64,000 nt of DNA, taken from NCBI GenBank assembly GCA_001766655.1, contig MJCC01000010.1, positions 497,257 through 561,256 on the forward strand. The letters are read 5' to 3'. Positions 56,132-64,000 of the stretch are shown in pieces (the stretch's first letter is position 1; every line of letters starts with the position of its first letter). The position numbers and the translations under genes were made by a program. The stretch comes from Phytomonas francai. Its lineage: Eukaryota; Euglenozoa; Kinetoplastea; Trypanosomatida; Trypanosomatidae. The notes under the pieces were generated by a model that was given only the letters and a program-made list of their open reading frames with translations, ran no database searches and was not told the origin of the DNA.

Positions 56132-56919
56132 ACGTTTCAAAACGAGGCTTAACCATCAGTGGGTAGTGAATAAAGAGTGCTAAAACGGATATGCAGAAAA
56201 AAAGTCCCAGTAACGCAACAGAGAGAGGAACTGCATACAACATTTTGGTGTGTTTTTATTGTTTTAAAATGACATATAAGGCAGCTTTTCGTCCTTTACG
56301 CAGCACATTATATTTCCTTTATATGTGGAAATACGCTTTTCCTAGAGTTTTGTGATTAATAATTGTCATTTTCCCCCTGTCATCTGTCCCATTCCTTTTA
56401 TCAATCTGTTTTCCTTCTTCTCAGCGTCTTTAGAAGTGGAGTTTTTCAATAAAGGTGATGCTCTACCAAATCAATCTTCTTTGCCCTGTTTTCCCTTCTT
56501 TTCATGGGGATAAAAAAAAATAGAGAAGTATCTGTTTAAATACACCCTTGTGCTTTTACGGTCTTTTCATAACTTCAGATTTACTTTTCTGGATATTTTC
56601 AGTATGGAACTTTCTGTAAATGATACTTGTGTTAGAGTATTTTTAGAAAACAAGTCAAGGTGTAGGTGGCAACTTGTTATAGAAAAATAAAATTTTTATT
56701 TACACAACAGGGATTCTTGGAGATTAATGCAGCTAAACAAATACATTACGAAATCTACTTATTCTTTACCCTTCCTTTTCAATATTAAAAGAGGGCAAAG
56801 AAAAGATCGGCCCTATTGAACAGCTGAGAGCTTCAACGCAAGGGAAAGTCGATATATTTAGAAAAAGACAATACACACGAATTATAGATAGTAACAATAG
56901 ATAACCCTACGATTGCAAA
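56132..56919. other. Intergenic region (0.8 kb)
   Basis: AT-rich spacer, no gene seen. Several T/C-rich stretches occur at 56370-56505, and a compact one just before the next gene is listed separately. Confidence 0.65.
56762..56791 (+). promoter_or_regulatory. Candidate spliced-leader acceptor
   Basis: TTCTTTACCCTTCCTTTTC followed by AATATTAAAAG, AG at 56790-56791, 128 bases before the ATG at 56920. Pattern-based. Confidence 0.5.
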
Positions 56920-59900
56920 ATGAGCGAGACTGGTTCTGACGAGAAATACAGTGATTCACCGCCTCATGGTAATTCTACACCAGTTGAAAAGTCTATCTTT
57001 TCACATTCCTCGCGGTCGATATCCTCTTCAGCTCACATAGAGAGTCTGGAGACGCGCAATGTGATGGGAAAGAGAGGTCGCGGACCGAAACGACAACGCC
57101 ACAGATCTTCTTTGAGGTCCATGAGTGACCCCTCATCCCAACCCTCCTCGTTGCAGCATCCTTTGAAGGGGTCCTACATCAGTGCTTCTTCTGTTCCTAC
57201 TCATGAAGATCTTTATGAAAGGCGACGGCGCCGACCTTCTAATCATCGGTGCAATCTCAGCGCAAGGGTTGCACCTGATTGTAAGGAGTCAAATCAAGAG
57301 CATACTCATTCACACATACGAGGTTCGCGGTATAGTAAAACGCCAAAGGAGAGCACTGCTTCTGTTAAAAATCAGACTCTAATGGAAACGAATCCCGTTG
57401 AAAACACGGAATTTGTGGAGGTCGGCGAAGATGCACTTTTGAAGCGGATGAAGAAAAAGGAAAAGGAATTTGATTCAAAGATTAGGGAGATTAACCAGAC
57501 CTTTTCTAGCGCAGGGCGCCAACTAGTCCTACGAGATGACATCATAGAAGCGCTCCATCGTGAAATTTTGGAACTTCGTGAGCAACTAGACAATCACAAT
57601 GTAGACAATCAGCAATCTAGGGAAGACGAAAGGCGGTTGATGGAAAGCATCCAAAACAATACCCACAGGCTTCAGGTGGCGCAGTCGCACTCCAAGCTTG
57701 AGAAGGATCGTCTTAGCGCTGAACTAGATGAGTACCACTCCCGTTGTGCCTTGCAGCAAGCGCAGATTGAACAGCTTCGAGAAGAGCTTGAGGAAAGCCA
57801 TAGGGTGGCTCACGAATCTAGGCAACACCACACCAGGGAAATAGAAAAACTCCGTAAGCATTTTCACAGCCAAATACGTGAGATTAGCACACGGTACAGC
57901 AAAATGGATCGAGAGCATGCCAACATGCAAGAAAAGGTACAAGAGGTGGAGCAAACCCAAAGGCATGCTCAAGCAAAGGTGCTGCAGGCACAGTTCGAGC
58001 TTCGCCAGCAACGGGACCAGGAGGGAGAGATCGCGAAATTGCTGATACAGGAGAGGAATCAGTTGCAGGAGGAGGTAGAGGTAGCACGGCTGAGCATAGC
58101 CCGCCTGCTAAGCGTTTTGAGCTGCGTGCCAGATATGCAGAACTACTTGAAGTGGAACGAGATTCACAGCGAGTTTGTATTTCTTGCCTACCCTACACAA
58201 TACTTCCCCGTAAGCGATAGAAATCTGCGGCAAACGACAAGAGACACTGCACTAGCAAATAACCAGATTCCCCGCCGATACGATACTGTGGACAAAGGTG
58301 GTGATGATTATGCAAAAGGCTATGAGGTGAATACTGGGAGCCCCTTGAATATCGAAACCAATCCTCAGACAGGCGTTGAAGATGGCATCTATGCTGGAAG
58401 CACTTCATTTCAGAAAACCAAAAACATTTGGCTGAACGGGCAGTGGATCAAAAAGCTTCAGGAAATCGTCGACTCGGAAAATATGTTCACGAGACTTAAG
58501 AAAATAAAACTTTTGGAAATGGAGGAGGCAGCCCGGCTGTGTAATCAGCTTCCAATGGCGCAAGACGTTTTGCAATGCCGACGACAAGAAAAAGACTATT
58601 GGGTGCCATACGAAATATTTATAGAGGCTCAGCAATTCAAAAATAAGTATTGCCCTCGTGTCCCCGTGCTTTCCCATTTTTATCCGTTTCTGATGAAGCT
58701 GAACACAATTTGGGGTCGAAAGCTGCAAGGGCGTCTTCTTGTCCTTCGAAAAGAGCTGCAGGTGGCACAGCAACAGGCTGCGCTGCAACTAAAGAATAAG
58801 CAACAGCATCCAAAGAGTTCATCGGCATTGCCTATATTCGAACGGGATCACCATAGTTCTTTCCACAATGATGTGGCTAGAACAAAAGTTTCGCTAGACC
58901 CCCTAGACGAAGCGGCACGCCCCTCGCGCCGTAGAAATACCCACCCTCATCGCAACAAGAGCCCTCTACGGCAAGTGCATTGTCGAACGTTTGTTTTGGG
59001 CGCCTCACGGAATCTTAACAACCTCTACAACGAGCACAGCCGATTGCGCCGCGAAGTCCGTCTGCACATAACAAGTCAACGAAGCCTATCCCTCTTTCGA
59101 TATTACGACCAGCTTGTTAAACTTGCCGTGAGTACTATCCAACAACTGGTACAGCTGTGTGAACAGGCAGACGGCGAGGACGCGCCCTGTCGAGAGCGGC
59201 GTGCAAACGCTGACGATACCTCGTCCGAATTTGTGAATTCGGACGAGAGTAGCGTGACCGATGTGCCGGTTCTCCCCCCTGCGCCGCATGGACAACGGGA
59301 GCATGATTTTAAACACAGTAAGCATGATGCAGCCATAGCTGACAGCACCAGACATCTCAGGGCGACGGGAGAACTGAAACCGACGAATCGCACAACAACC
59401 CCTGATTCGAGTAGTATCATTGCTTTAGAGCAGGAAGCTATGAAGAAAGAAGCAGCGATTGAGCAGCTAACCCGTACGATACACGGCACCTGCAAGCGTG
59501 TTGGAGATATAACACAAGCTCTCTTCACACGCACAATCGCATGCTGCGTAGATTTAGAGAAGCTCATGCGCATGGTTCAGTACAAATATATACCCAAACT
59601 GTATATCAGGGAGAGTAGGAATCAAGAAAAGAGCGCAGAGATACAGCAACAGAAAGCGAATACCAACAGAAGGGCTCTGTCGAAAACTAAGAAAAAAGGT
59701 TCTCGCGTATCGTCTTCTTGCACAACTTCTTCGCGTTCCTTAAGCAGTTTGCGTGAGTCTCCAGGAGCAATACCAGTTGACACGGGTTCGGCGCATGGCC
59801 CTCCGTCACGAGGCCTGTCAATACAGGATATTCAGCAAGAGGTTTCTGGTATTCTGCGCTCTCGATATGCTCAAGGGTCTGTCGCTTCCCGTATGTTCAA

Positions 59901-60126
59901 AAAATATGGACAACTAAACGAAGAGGCTAAAGACTTGCAAGGATGCGAACGCGCTAGACCACAAAGTGGAGGGCCACGAGGAGTCGAGGCACTTTCCCAG
60001 GTGGTGGCGAGTGTGCTTGATTTTACTTCTGAAGTGAAATCTGAAGTTCAAAATACACACAACACACTGGAAACAGTGTTGAATCAAGCCGTGTCTGAGT
60101 CTGGGGCCTGCAAAAGTGGAAGGTAA
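56920..60126 (+). CDS. Coiled-coil hypothetical protein
   Basis: 1,068 residues, not recognised. Residues 1-165 are disordered, Ser/Arg/His-rich and basic. A long coiled coil runs from about 170 to 400, for example DIIEALHREILELREQLDNH and EEVEVARLSIARLLSVLS. A helical, probably folded region follows from about 505 to 625, with WLNGQWIKKLQEIVDSENMF and YWVPYEIFIEAQQFKNKYCP, then 'HFYPFLMKLNTIWGRKLQG'. Another helical patch at 700-760 (LYNEHSRLRREVRLHITSQR) precedes a disordered acidic linker and a last helical stretch near 840-900. The aromatic-rich folded block is the best handle for a distant search. Coiled-coil architecture next to another coiled-coil giant suggests a cytoskeletal role, unproven. 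The ATG at 56920 is first in frame, 128 bases after a candidate splice AG. Confidence 0.87.
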   Translation: MSETGSDEKYSDSPPHGNSTPVEKSIFSHSSRSISSSAHIESLETRNVMGKRGRGPKRQRHRSSLRSMSDPSSQPSSLQHPLKGSYISASSVPTHEDLYERRRRRPSNHRCNLSARVAPDCKESNQEHTHSHIRGSRYSKTPKESTASVKNQTLMETNPVENTEFVEVGEDALLKRMKKKEKEFDSKIREINQTFSSAGRQLVLRDDIIEALHREILELREQLDNHNVDNQQSREDERRLMESIQNNTHRLQVAQSHSKLEKDRLSAELDEYHSRCALQQAQIEQLREELEESHRVAHESRQHHTREIEKLRKHFHSQIREISTRYSKMDREHANMQEKVQEVEQTQRHAQAKVLQAQFELRQQRDQEGEIAKLLIQERNQLQEEVEVARLSIARLLSVLSCVPDMQNYLKWNEIHSEFVFLAYPTQYFPVSDRNLRQTTRDTALANNQIPRRYDTVDKGGDDYAKGYEVNTGSPLNIETNPQTGVEDGIYAGSTSFQKTKNIWLNGQWIKKLQEIVDSENMFTRLKKIKLLEMEEAARLCNQLPMAQDVLQCRRQEKDYWVPYEIFIEAQQFKNKYCPRVPVLSHFYPFLMKLNTIWGRKLQGRLLVLRKELQVAQQQAALQLKNKQQHPKSSSALPIFERDHHSSFHNDVARTKVSLDPLDEAARPSRRRNTHPHRNKSPLRQVHCRTFVLGASRNLNNLYNEHSRLRREVRLHITSQRSLSLFRYYDQLVKLAVSTIQQLVQLCEQADGEDAPCRERRANADDTSSEFVNSDESSVTDVPVLPPAPHGQREHDFKHSKHDAAIADSTRHLRATGELKPTNRTTTPDSSSIIALEQEAMKKEAAIEQLTRTIHGTCKRVGDITQALFTRTIACCVDLEKLMRMVQYKYIPKLYIRESRNQEKSAEIQQQKANTNRRALSKTKKKGSRVSSSCTTSSRSLSSLRESPGAIPVDTGSAHGPPSRGLSIQDIQQEVSGILRSRYAQGSVASRMFKKYGQLNEEAKDLQGCERARPQSGGPRGVEALSQVVASVLDFTSEVKSEVQNTHNTLETVLNQAVSESGACKSGR

Positions 60127-60736
60127 GGAATGCGAGCGGTAGGAAACATATCTTCAAGGAGATACAAAACATATTATATACGTATATATGTATTCTCCCC
60201 CCGAAACCAGCTTCCTATCCCCTGAATTATTTACTAAAATAAACTGTGTTACACATCTTTTACAAACAAGTTTCCGTGGGTTTATTCATCTGATGTTTTT
60301 CAGATTCAACGAAGTATTAACCTGAGCAATTTAGATACTTTATTTTTGCTTCTTAATGTTTTACATATTTTGTCATACATATTTGGTATCGCTGTTTAGG
60401 GTTTCTGTCTATAGATTGTACCGCATCATTTGCTATTACAATATTTTCCTATATTTCCTCGAAAGTGTGCGCGGGTGTATGCACGTTGGTACCTCAACTG
60501 ACAATAGTAGTAAACCATGTTACGATGATGATAATAAGTGTAATGTTTACTATGACGATTAAGAAAATTCTCCTCTTCCCTTTAATCGGCGTACTTTCAT
60601 AATTTCATTTGCTCTACTTTGGTCATATTGTAGAGCAATCGATACCGAAAATTTTCCATTTTTAGTAGCTACTTTAACGTCCATAATTTTTTTGCTTACT
60701 CATTTTTAGAATCTATATACACATACATACATACAT

Positions 60737-60768
<32 letters not shown>

Positions 60769-60786
60769 ATAGATATATATATATAA

Positions 60787-60823
<37 letters not shown>

Positions 60824-60856
60824 GTTAGCCTTATTTTTTATCGCTTATTCACCGCT
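60127..60856. other. Intergenic region with compound microsatellite
   Basis: AT-rich spacer of 0.73 kb. A 68-codon ATG ORF at 60356-60562 is not supported by any feature. The right third is a compound simple repeat listed separately, followed by a T-rich tract running up to the next ATG. Confidence 0.65.
60717..60821. repeat. Compound microsatellite (ACAT)n-(AT)n-(GATA)n-(AT)n-(TG)n
   Basis: About 105 bases of adjoining simple repeats: ATAC/ACAT units, a short AT run, five GATA units, AT again, and a TG run of about 31 bases (60790-60820). Intergenic, ending 36 bases before the ATG of the last gene. Confidence 0.92.
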
Positions 60857-63800
60857 ATGGGATATAAATCTGCGTCTCGTTCTTCACTGCCATGTGAGGC
60901 ATCTAAGAACACATTTGAACGCCTTTCTTGCATCGCAGCCTACTATGGTGGGTGCACTTCCCCATTTTTATCGAGCGACCAGAAGTGTGAAAGCGCATCC
61001 ATATCTGTCACACCGCAATTCAAAAGGCTTCCGCTTGCATGGCTGGCTGTAAGTCCATCGGCTCGGATAATAGCGGAACGAATGGAAGCTGAGCGTCTTG
61101 TATTCTTTCGCTTCTCCCACGACTCAACTGGCATTGCTGCTGGTAAATCTGATAAGATTAACAACGATGCCAATGAAGAGGAGGACCCGTTTCCGTTAAT
61201 GTTTGCGACCTCAACCACAACGCTTTCGACTACACAAGAGGCCATACTTGATGCAAGTAATGATTTCAACAAAGGAAGTGAAAAGCAAGATCCACCTAGG
61301 TGTGCTCCATTAATTAATCAAATCAATCCCTCTATGTTTCGACGCGTACATTTATCCGATGCCTACAACAGCGTAGATGATCGCAAACTTTACGAAAAAC
61401 GTTCTTCATGGGGAAAAATAAGGTGCGGTACGCAGATCGCTGGTCTTGTAACGGTATTGATTTCCGCACGCGATCTTTTGGAAAAGAGCCTGGCAAATCA
61501 CAGGGCTTGCCTCTCGGTCAACGATGCTGCGAGCACGCAACAGGAGAAGTGCTCGTTGCCGACTCCGTTTTTATCGAAGGGTGGTTTTAATGATGTATGG
61601 ATATCGCATGAGATTCCAGGAACTCCATTACGCGAAAAGCTTTGCTCCGACCTTGACTTTGCTACAGGCAACAAGGAAATGGAGAAAGCTACAGATGAAA
61701 AGAGCTTAAAAAGTATATTTGCGCCACTACAGGGGAGTGCTTATGCCGTGAGACAAAATGAATCTGACCCTGTAGGTCTGCTTTCGTCGTTACCATGTGA
61801 AGAAAAATACCTGTTTCCCATCACTGCACTTCCAGCTGAGGTGATGTCAATACCAGAGATGGTTAATTTTAGCCATCCTATCTCTACAGGGCAAAATGAG
61901 AAGGAGTACGGACAAGGAACGGTAGTACCGCGTATCCCAGCAGCAGACGACCAGCGTGAGAACCTGAAATCTGCGGCAAGCACACTAAATGCCTCCAGGC
62001 TGGCACACTGGGCTGCGCATCTTCCGCCTGGTCACTCCTCAAAATCATCTTTTACGGCCAAATGTGATGATGTGTGCGAGAATCATGATGTGCTGTATCG
62101 AGTCGTGTTAGTGACACGTCCAGATGCAGTAAAGAGCGTAATGTTGGGGGTCAGTCAGTGGTGGTTGCAGCGCCCCATTCACCCTCATGAGCTTGGATAT
62201 GACTACCTTTCGGAAGAATACCCACAACCAGCACGCAATGGCGGGTCTGGGAGGGCGAAAGATGGGGTGCTGGTGCCGATACAACTAAAATTTGCTTCAC
62301 TGTCAGCAGCTAGTGTTTTTTACGTCCCATTGAAGGTTTCTCTTCTGTGTCGATTCATGGTATTTGTGTGCTACGTGCATGCGTGCCTAGCTTTTTGCTT
62401 TACTCTTTGTGACAACGCTACTGCTAGTGCATGGCTACCGTCCGCCAAAATTGCCGAATGGTGTGGCCTAACCGACATACAGTTAGATCATTCAAATGAC
62501 GAAGCGTTCAAAAACAAACTTTTCGGCTCAGCTGACGAGAAACTGGCTGCTCCAAGAACCTTCCTAGCTTCGCTGTTGTTCATTTTGAGTATCATCGTAG
62601 CCATTCCTTTGTTGATGTTGACCGTGTTCATCACTTTGTTGCTACGTTTTCTCAGCCACTCTGCTGAGTACCTATGTCTTGACCAACGAAGCACCTTCAT
62701 TGGCATGTTTTCTTCACTGAAGCGCATAATATTGTCTTTCATGCCCTCTGAAGAGATTATGCGTACGCATGGATTGTTACAAAATCGACTGCGCGAGCGA
62801 GCTAGCGCGATGGAGACCTGTCACTGGCTCTATCGCCTTGGAGTCGTCTATGCTGATCAATTGCAAGCGCTCGATATAAGCCATACGGGAATAGGCGGTA
62901 CCCACATGCTGGCTTTTGCCCTTGGGATTCATACCGCCACCCACAATGATGTATCAGCTACCCCAAAACGCGCAAGTGCGCTGCGAGCACTGGATGCTTC
63001 TGGATGTCTTTTCCTAGATCTTCCCCGCGATGCATCCCTGTTTCAGACTGAGCTCGATGTTCGTCGTTATCTGGGGATTCCTTGCTCTACCACAGAAAAA
63101 AACCTCAACAGCGATGCAACTACTGTTGACGAAATCCTGGCATACAGTGAAAATCTAAAGATGCTTTCACATGCGGGACGAGCACTTGCAAGGCTTTGTT
63201 TATGCACCCAATCAATTGGCACAGGTAAGAAATACGGCCTACAACTTATCAACGTGTCCGGTTCGTCTCTGGATAGTGAAGTATTAGACGAATTGGGGCA
63301 ATGCGCGCTGTTGTACGAACTTGAAGCAGCGCATAGACACAATGTTTCAATTAAAATGAGCGCTGCAACTTCAGAGACTGACATGGGCGGCCCATCTTCT
63401 GAATCTCTCCCCACCTCTCCGGTAGTCTCCCCGCTCTCCTCACTCATAGCGATCAACCTCACAAGTTGTCGTAGGGTGCGTAGTGTAAACGCTCTCTCGT
63501 ACATTACGAGTCTTGTTCAGATACTTGCACCCTTCACAGATATTAACAATGCCGGGGTCGTGCACCTTGACGGGAGTGCGTTCCATCAGGTATTAGGCCG
63601 TGTAGCTGATTTGGTTTGTCGTTCAAATCATCTATGCTGCACTCGCTCTGGTACAATGCATACAATAAACAGCAATACTGATGCTGAATCTGGGGCCTCG
63701 GACGGCACTGTATTGCCCCCTTCTTGTACTACAACCTCATTTATGTCATTACTAAACTGTTTCCTGGACACTGACGCGGATGGAAAGAACGAGTTTGTGC

Positions 63801-64000
63801 GTGGGTTTCCTGAAATAAATTCCTTCCTTGAGTTTCGGTTTCAAAGTCATCTGTACCATCTAGATGTTACCTTCTGTCTGGGGGTCGAAAGTCTTGCGTC
63901 GTTGTGTCGAAGACAGTGGTTGCTGCACTACCTAAATGTAAGCCACACGAATGCTAGGACAATTGGCCTCTCAGAGATCGCCTCGCTGGAACAATCATCA
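60857..64000 (+). CDS. Membrane protein with C-terminal leucine-rich repeats, 3' end outside the window
   Basis: An uninterrupted frame of exactly 1,048 codons from the ATG at 60857 to the right edge, with no stop in the window. The first 480 residues are polar and probably soluble. Two strongly hydrophobic segments follow at about 490-517 (LLCRFMVFVCYVHACLAF) and 568-600 (FLASLLFILSIIVAIPLLML), separated by about 50 polar residues. From about residue 670 LRR-like units appear: LQALDISHTGIGG, LRALDASGCLF, YGLQLINVSGSSL, LIAINLTSCRRVRSV, LYHLDVTFCLGVESL and LHYLNVSHTNARTIGL. This suggests a membrane-anchored LRR protein; topology and function are unknown. The start is less certain: the pyrimidine tract nearest the ATG has no AG between it and the ATG, so splicing could fall upstream in the repeat (TTAG at 60821-60828) or within the called ORF, moving the start downstream. 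Confidence 0.85.
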   Translation, partial: MGYKSASRSSLPCEASKNTFERLSCIAAYYGGCTSPFLSSDQKCESASISVTPQFKRLPLAWLAVSPSARIIAERMEAERLVFFRFSHDSTGIAAGKSDKINNDANEEEDPFPLMFATSTTTLSTTQEAILDASNDFNKGSEKQDPPRCAPLINQINPSMFRRVHLSDAYNSVDDRKLYEKRSSWGKIRCGTQIAGLVTVLISARDLLEKSLANHRACLSVNDAASTQQEKCSLPTPFLSKGGFNDVWISHEIPGTPLREKLCSDLDFATGNKEMEKATDEKSLKSIFAPLQGSAYAVRQNESDPVGLLSSLPCEEKYLFPITALPAEVMSIPEMVNFSHPISTGQNEKEYGQGTVVPRIPAADDQRENLKSAASTLNASRLAHWAAHLPPGHSSKSSFTAKCDDVCENHDVLYRVVLVTRPDAVKSVMLGVSQWWLQRPIHPHELGYDYLSEEYPQPARNGGSGRAKDGVLVPIQLKFASLSAASVFYVPLKVSLLCRFMVFVCYVHACLAFCFTLCDNATASAWLPSAKIAEWCGLTDIQLDHSNDEAFKNKLFGSADEKLAAPRTFLASLLFILSIIVAIPLLMLTVFITLLLRFLSHSAEYLCLDQRSTFIGMFSSLKRIILSFMPSEEIMRTHGLLQNRLRERASAMETCHWLYRLGVVYADQLQALDISHTGIGGTHMLAFALGIHTATHNDVSATPKRASALRALDASGCLFLDLPRDASLFQTELDVRRYLGIPCSTTEKNLNSDATTVDEILAYSENLKMLSHAGRALARLCLCTQSIGTGKKYGLQLINVSGSSLDSEVLDELGQCALLYELEAAHRHNVSIKMSAATSETDMGGPSSESLPTSPVVSPLSSLIAINLTSCRRVRSVNALSYITSLVQILAPFTDINNAGVVHLDGSAFHQVLGRVADLVCRSNHLCCTRSGTMHTINSNTDAESGASDGTVLPPSCTTTSFMSLLNCFLDTDADGKNEFVRGFPEINSFLEFRFQSHLYHLDVTFCLGVESLASLCRRQWLLHYLNVSHTNARTIGLSEIASLEQSS

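Noticed and set aside
60356..60562. 68-codon ATG ORF in the last spacer
   Set aside because: Tyr/Cys/Phe-rich translation of AT-rich DNA with no domain. It looks hydrophobic at the start, but composition alone explains that.
1..64000. tRNA, rRNA, snoRNA, retroelement or CRISPR features
   Set aside because: No tRNA A/B boxes, reverse-transcriptase motifs or regular repeat-spacer pattern were noticed by eye on either strand. A covariance-model scan would be decisive for small RNAs.

Overview
The window looks like nuclear DNA of a trypanosomatid (Kinetoplastea, Euglenozoa). Nineteen intron-less protein genes all lie on the + strand, head to tail, separated by AT-rich, microsatellite-rich gaps of about 0.2-1.4 kb. 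Pyrimidine tracts followed by AG sit upstream of many start codons, as expected where polycistronic RNA is processed by spliced-leader trans-splicing. No strand switch, tRNA, rRNA, transposon or CRISPR array was seen. The genus cannot be read from the sequence. From memory, and unverified here, the FAZ calcium channel, importin beta and ATP-synthase inhibitor IF1 genes lie close together on one Trypanosoma brucei chromosome, which would make this a conserved syntenic block.

Layout. 1-7521: four-domain voltage-gated cation channel (5' end probably outside the window). 8540-11164: importin beta. 11971-12849: Arg/His/Ser-rich protein. 13240-14640: NDR-family AGC kinase. 16046-19357: unknown. 20082-22223: MGCC-starting, probably dually acylated protein. 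22865-23956: gamma-SNAP-like protein. 24885-26438: type II membrane glycosyltransferase resembling the PLOD glycosyltransferase domain. 27317-29152: leucine-rich-repeat protein. 30352-36201: giant helical-repeat protein with faint CFAP69 resemblance. 37040-39703: mitochondrial GUF1/LepA GTPase. 40157-40447: small IF1-like ATP synthase inhibitor. 41388-45374: unknown. 45823-48249: OFD1-like centriole/basal-body protein. 48470-49426: FabK/nitronate monooxygenase. 49919-56131 and 56920-60126: two large coiled-coil proteins. 60857-64000: an LRR membrane protein running off the right edge.

The genes do not form one pathway, as is usual in trypanosomatid transcription units. Several do point to the flagellum and its base: the channel (its T. 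brucei relative is at the flagellum attachment zone), the OFD1-like protein, the possible CFAP69 relative, and perhaps the MGCC protein and the coiled-coil proteins. Two products are mitochondrial (GUF1, IF1) and two serve membrane traffic or glycosylation (gamma-SNAP, glycosyltransferase).

Most noteworthy: the channel's selectivity-filter positions read Q/D/A/Q by eye instead of EEEE; a 1,048-codon open gene at the right edge has transmembrane segments and LRRs; a likely trans-splice site lies between two candidate starts of the gamma-SNAP gene; short upstream ORFs begin just downstream of three predicted splice acceptors; and GC-rich, Ala/Pro/Arg-rich islands interrupt several otherwise moderate-GC genes.
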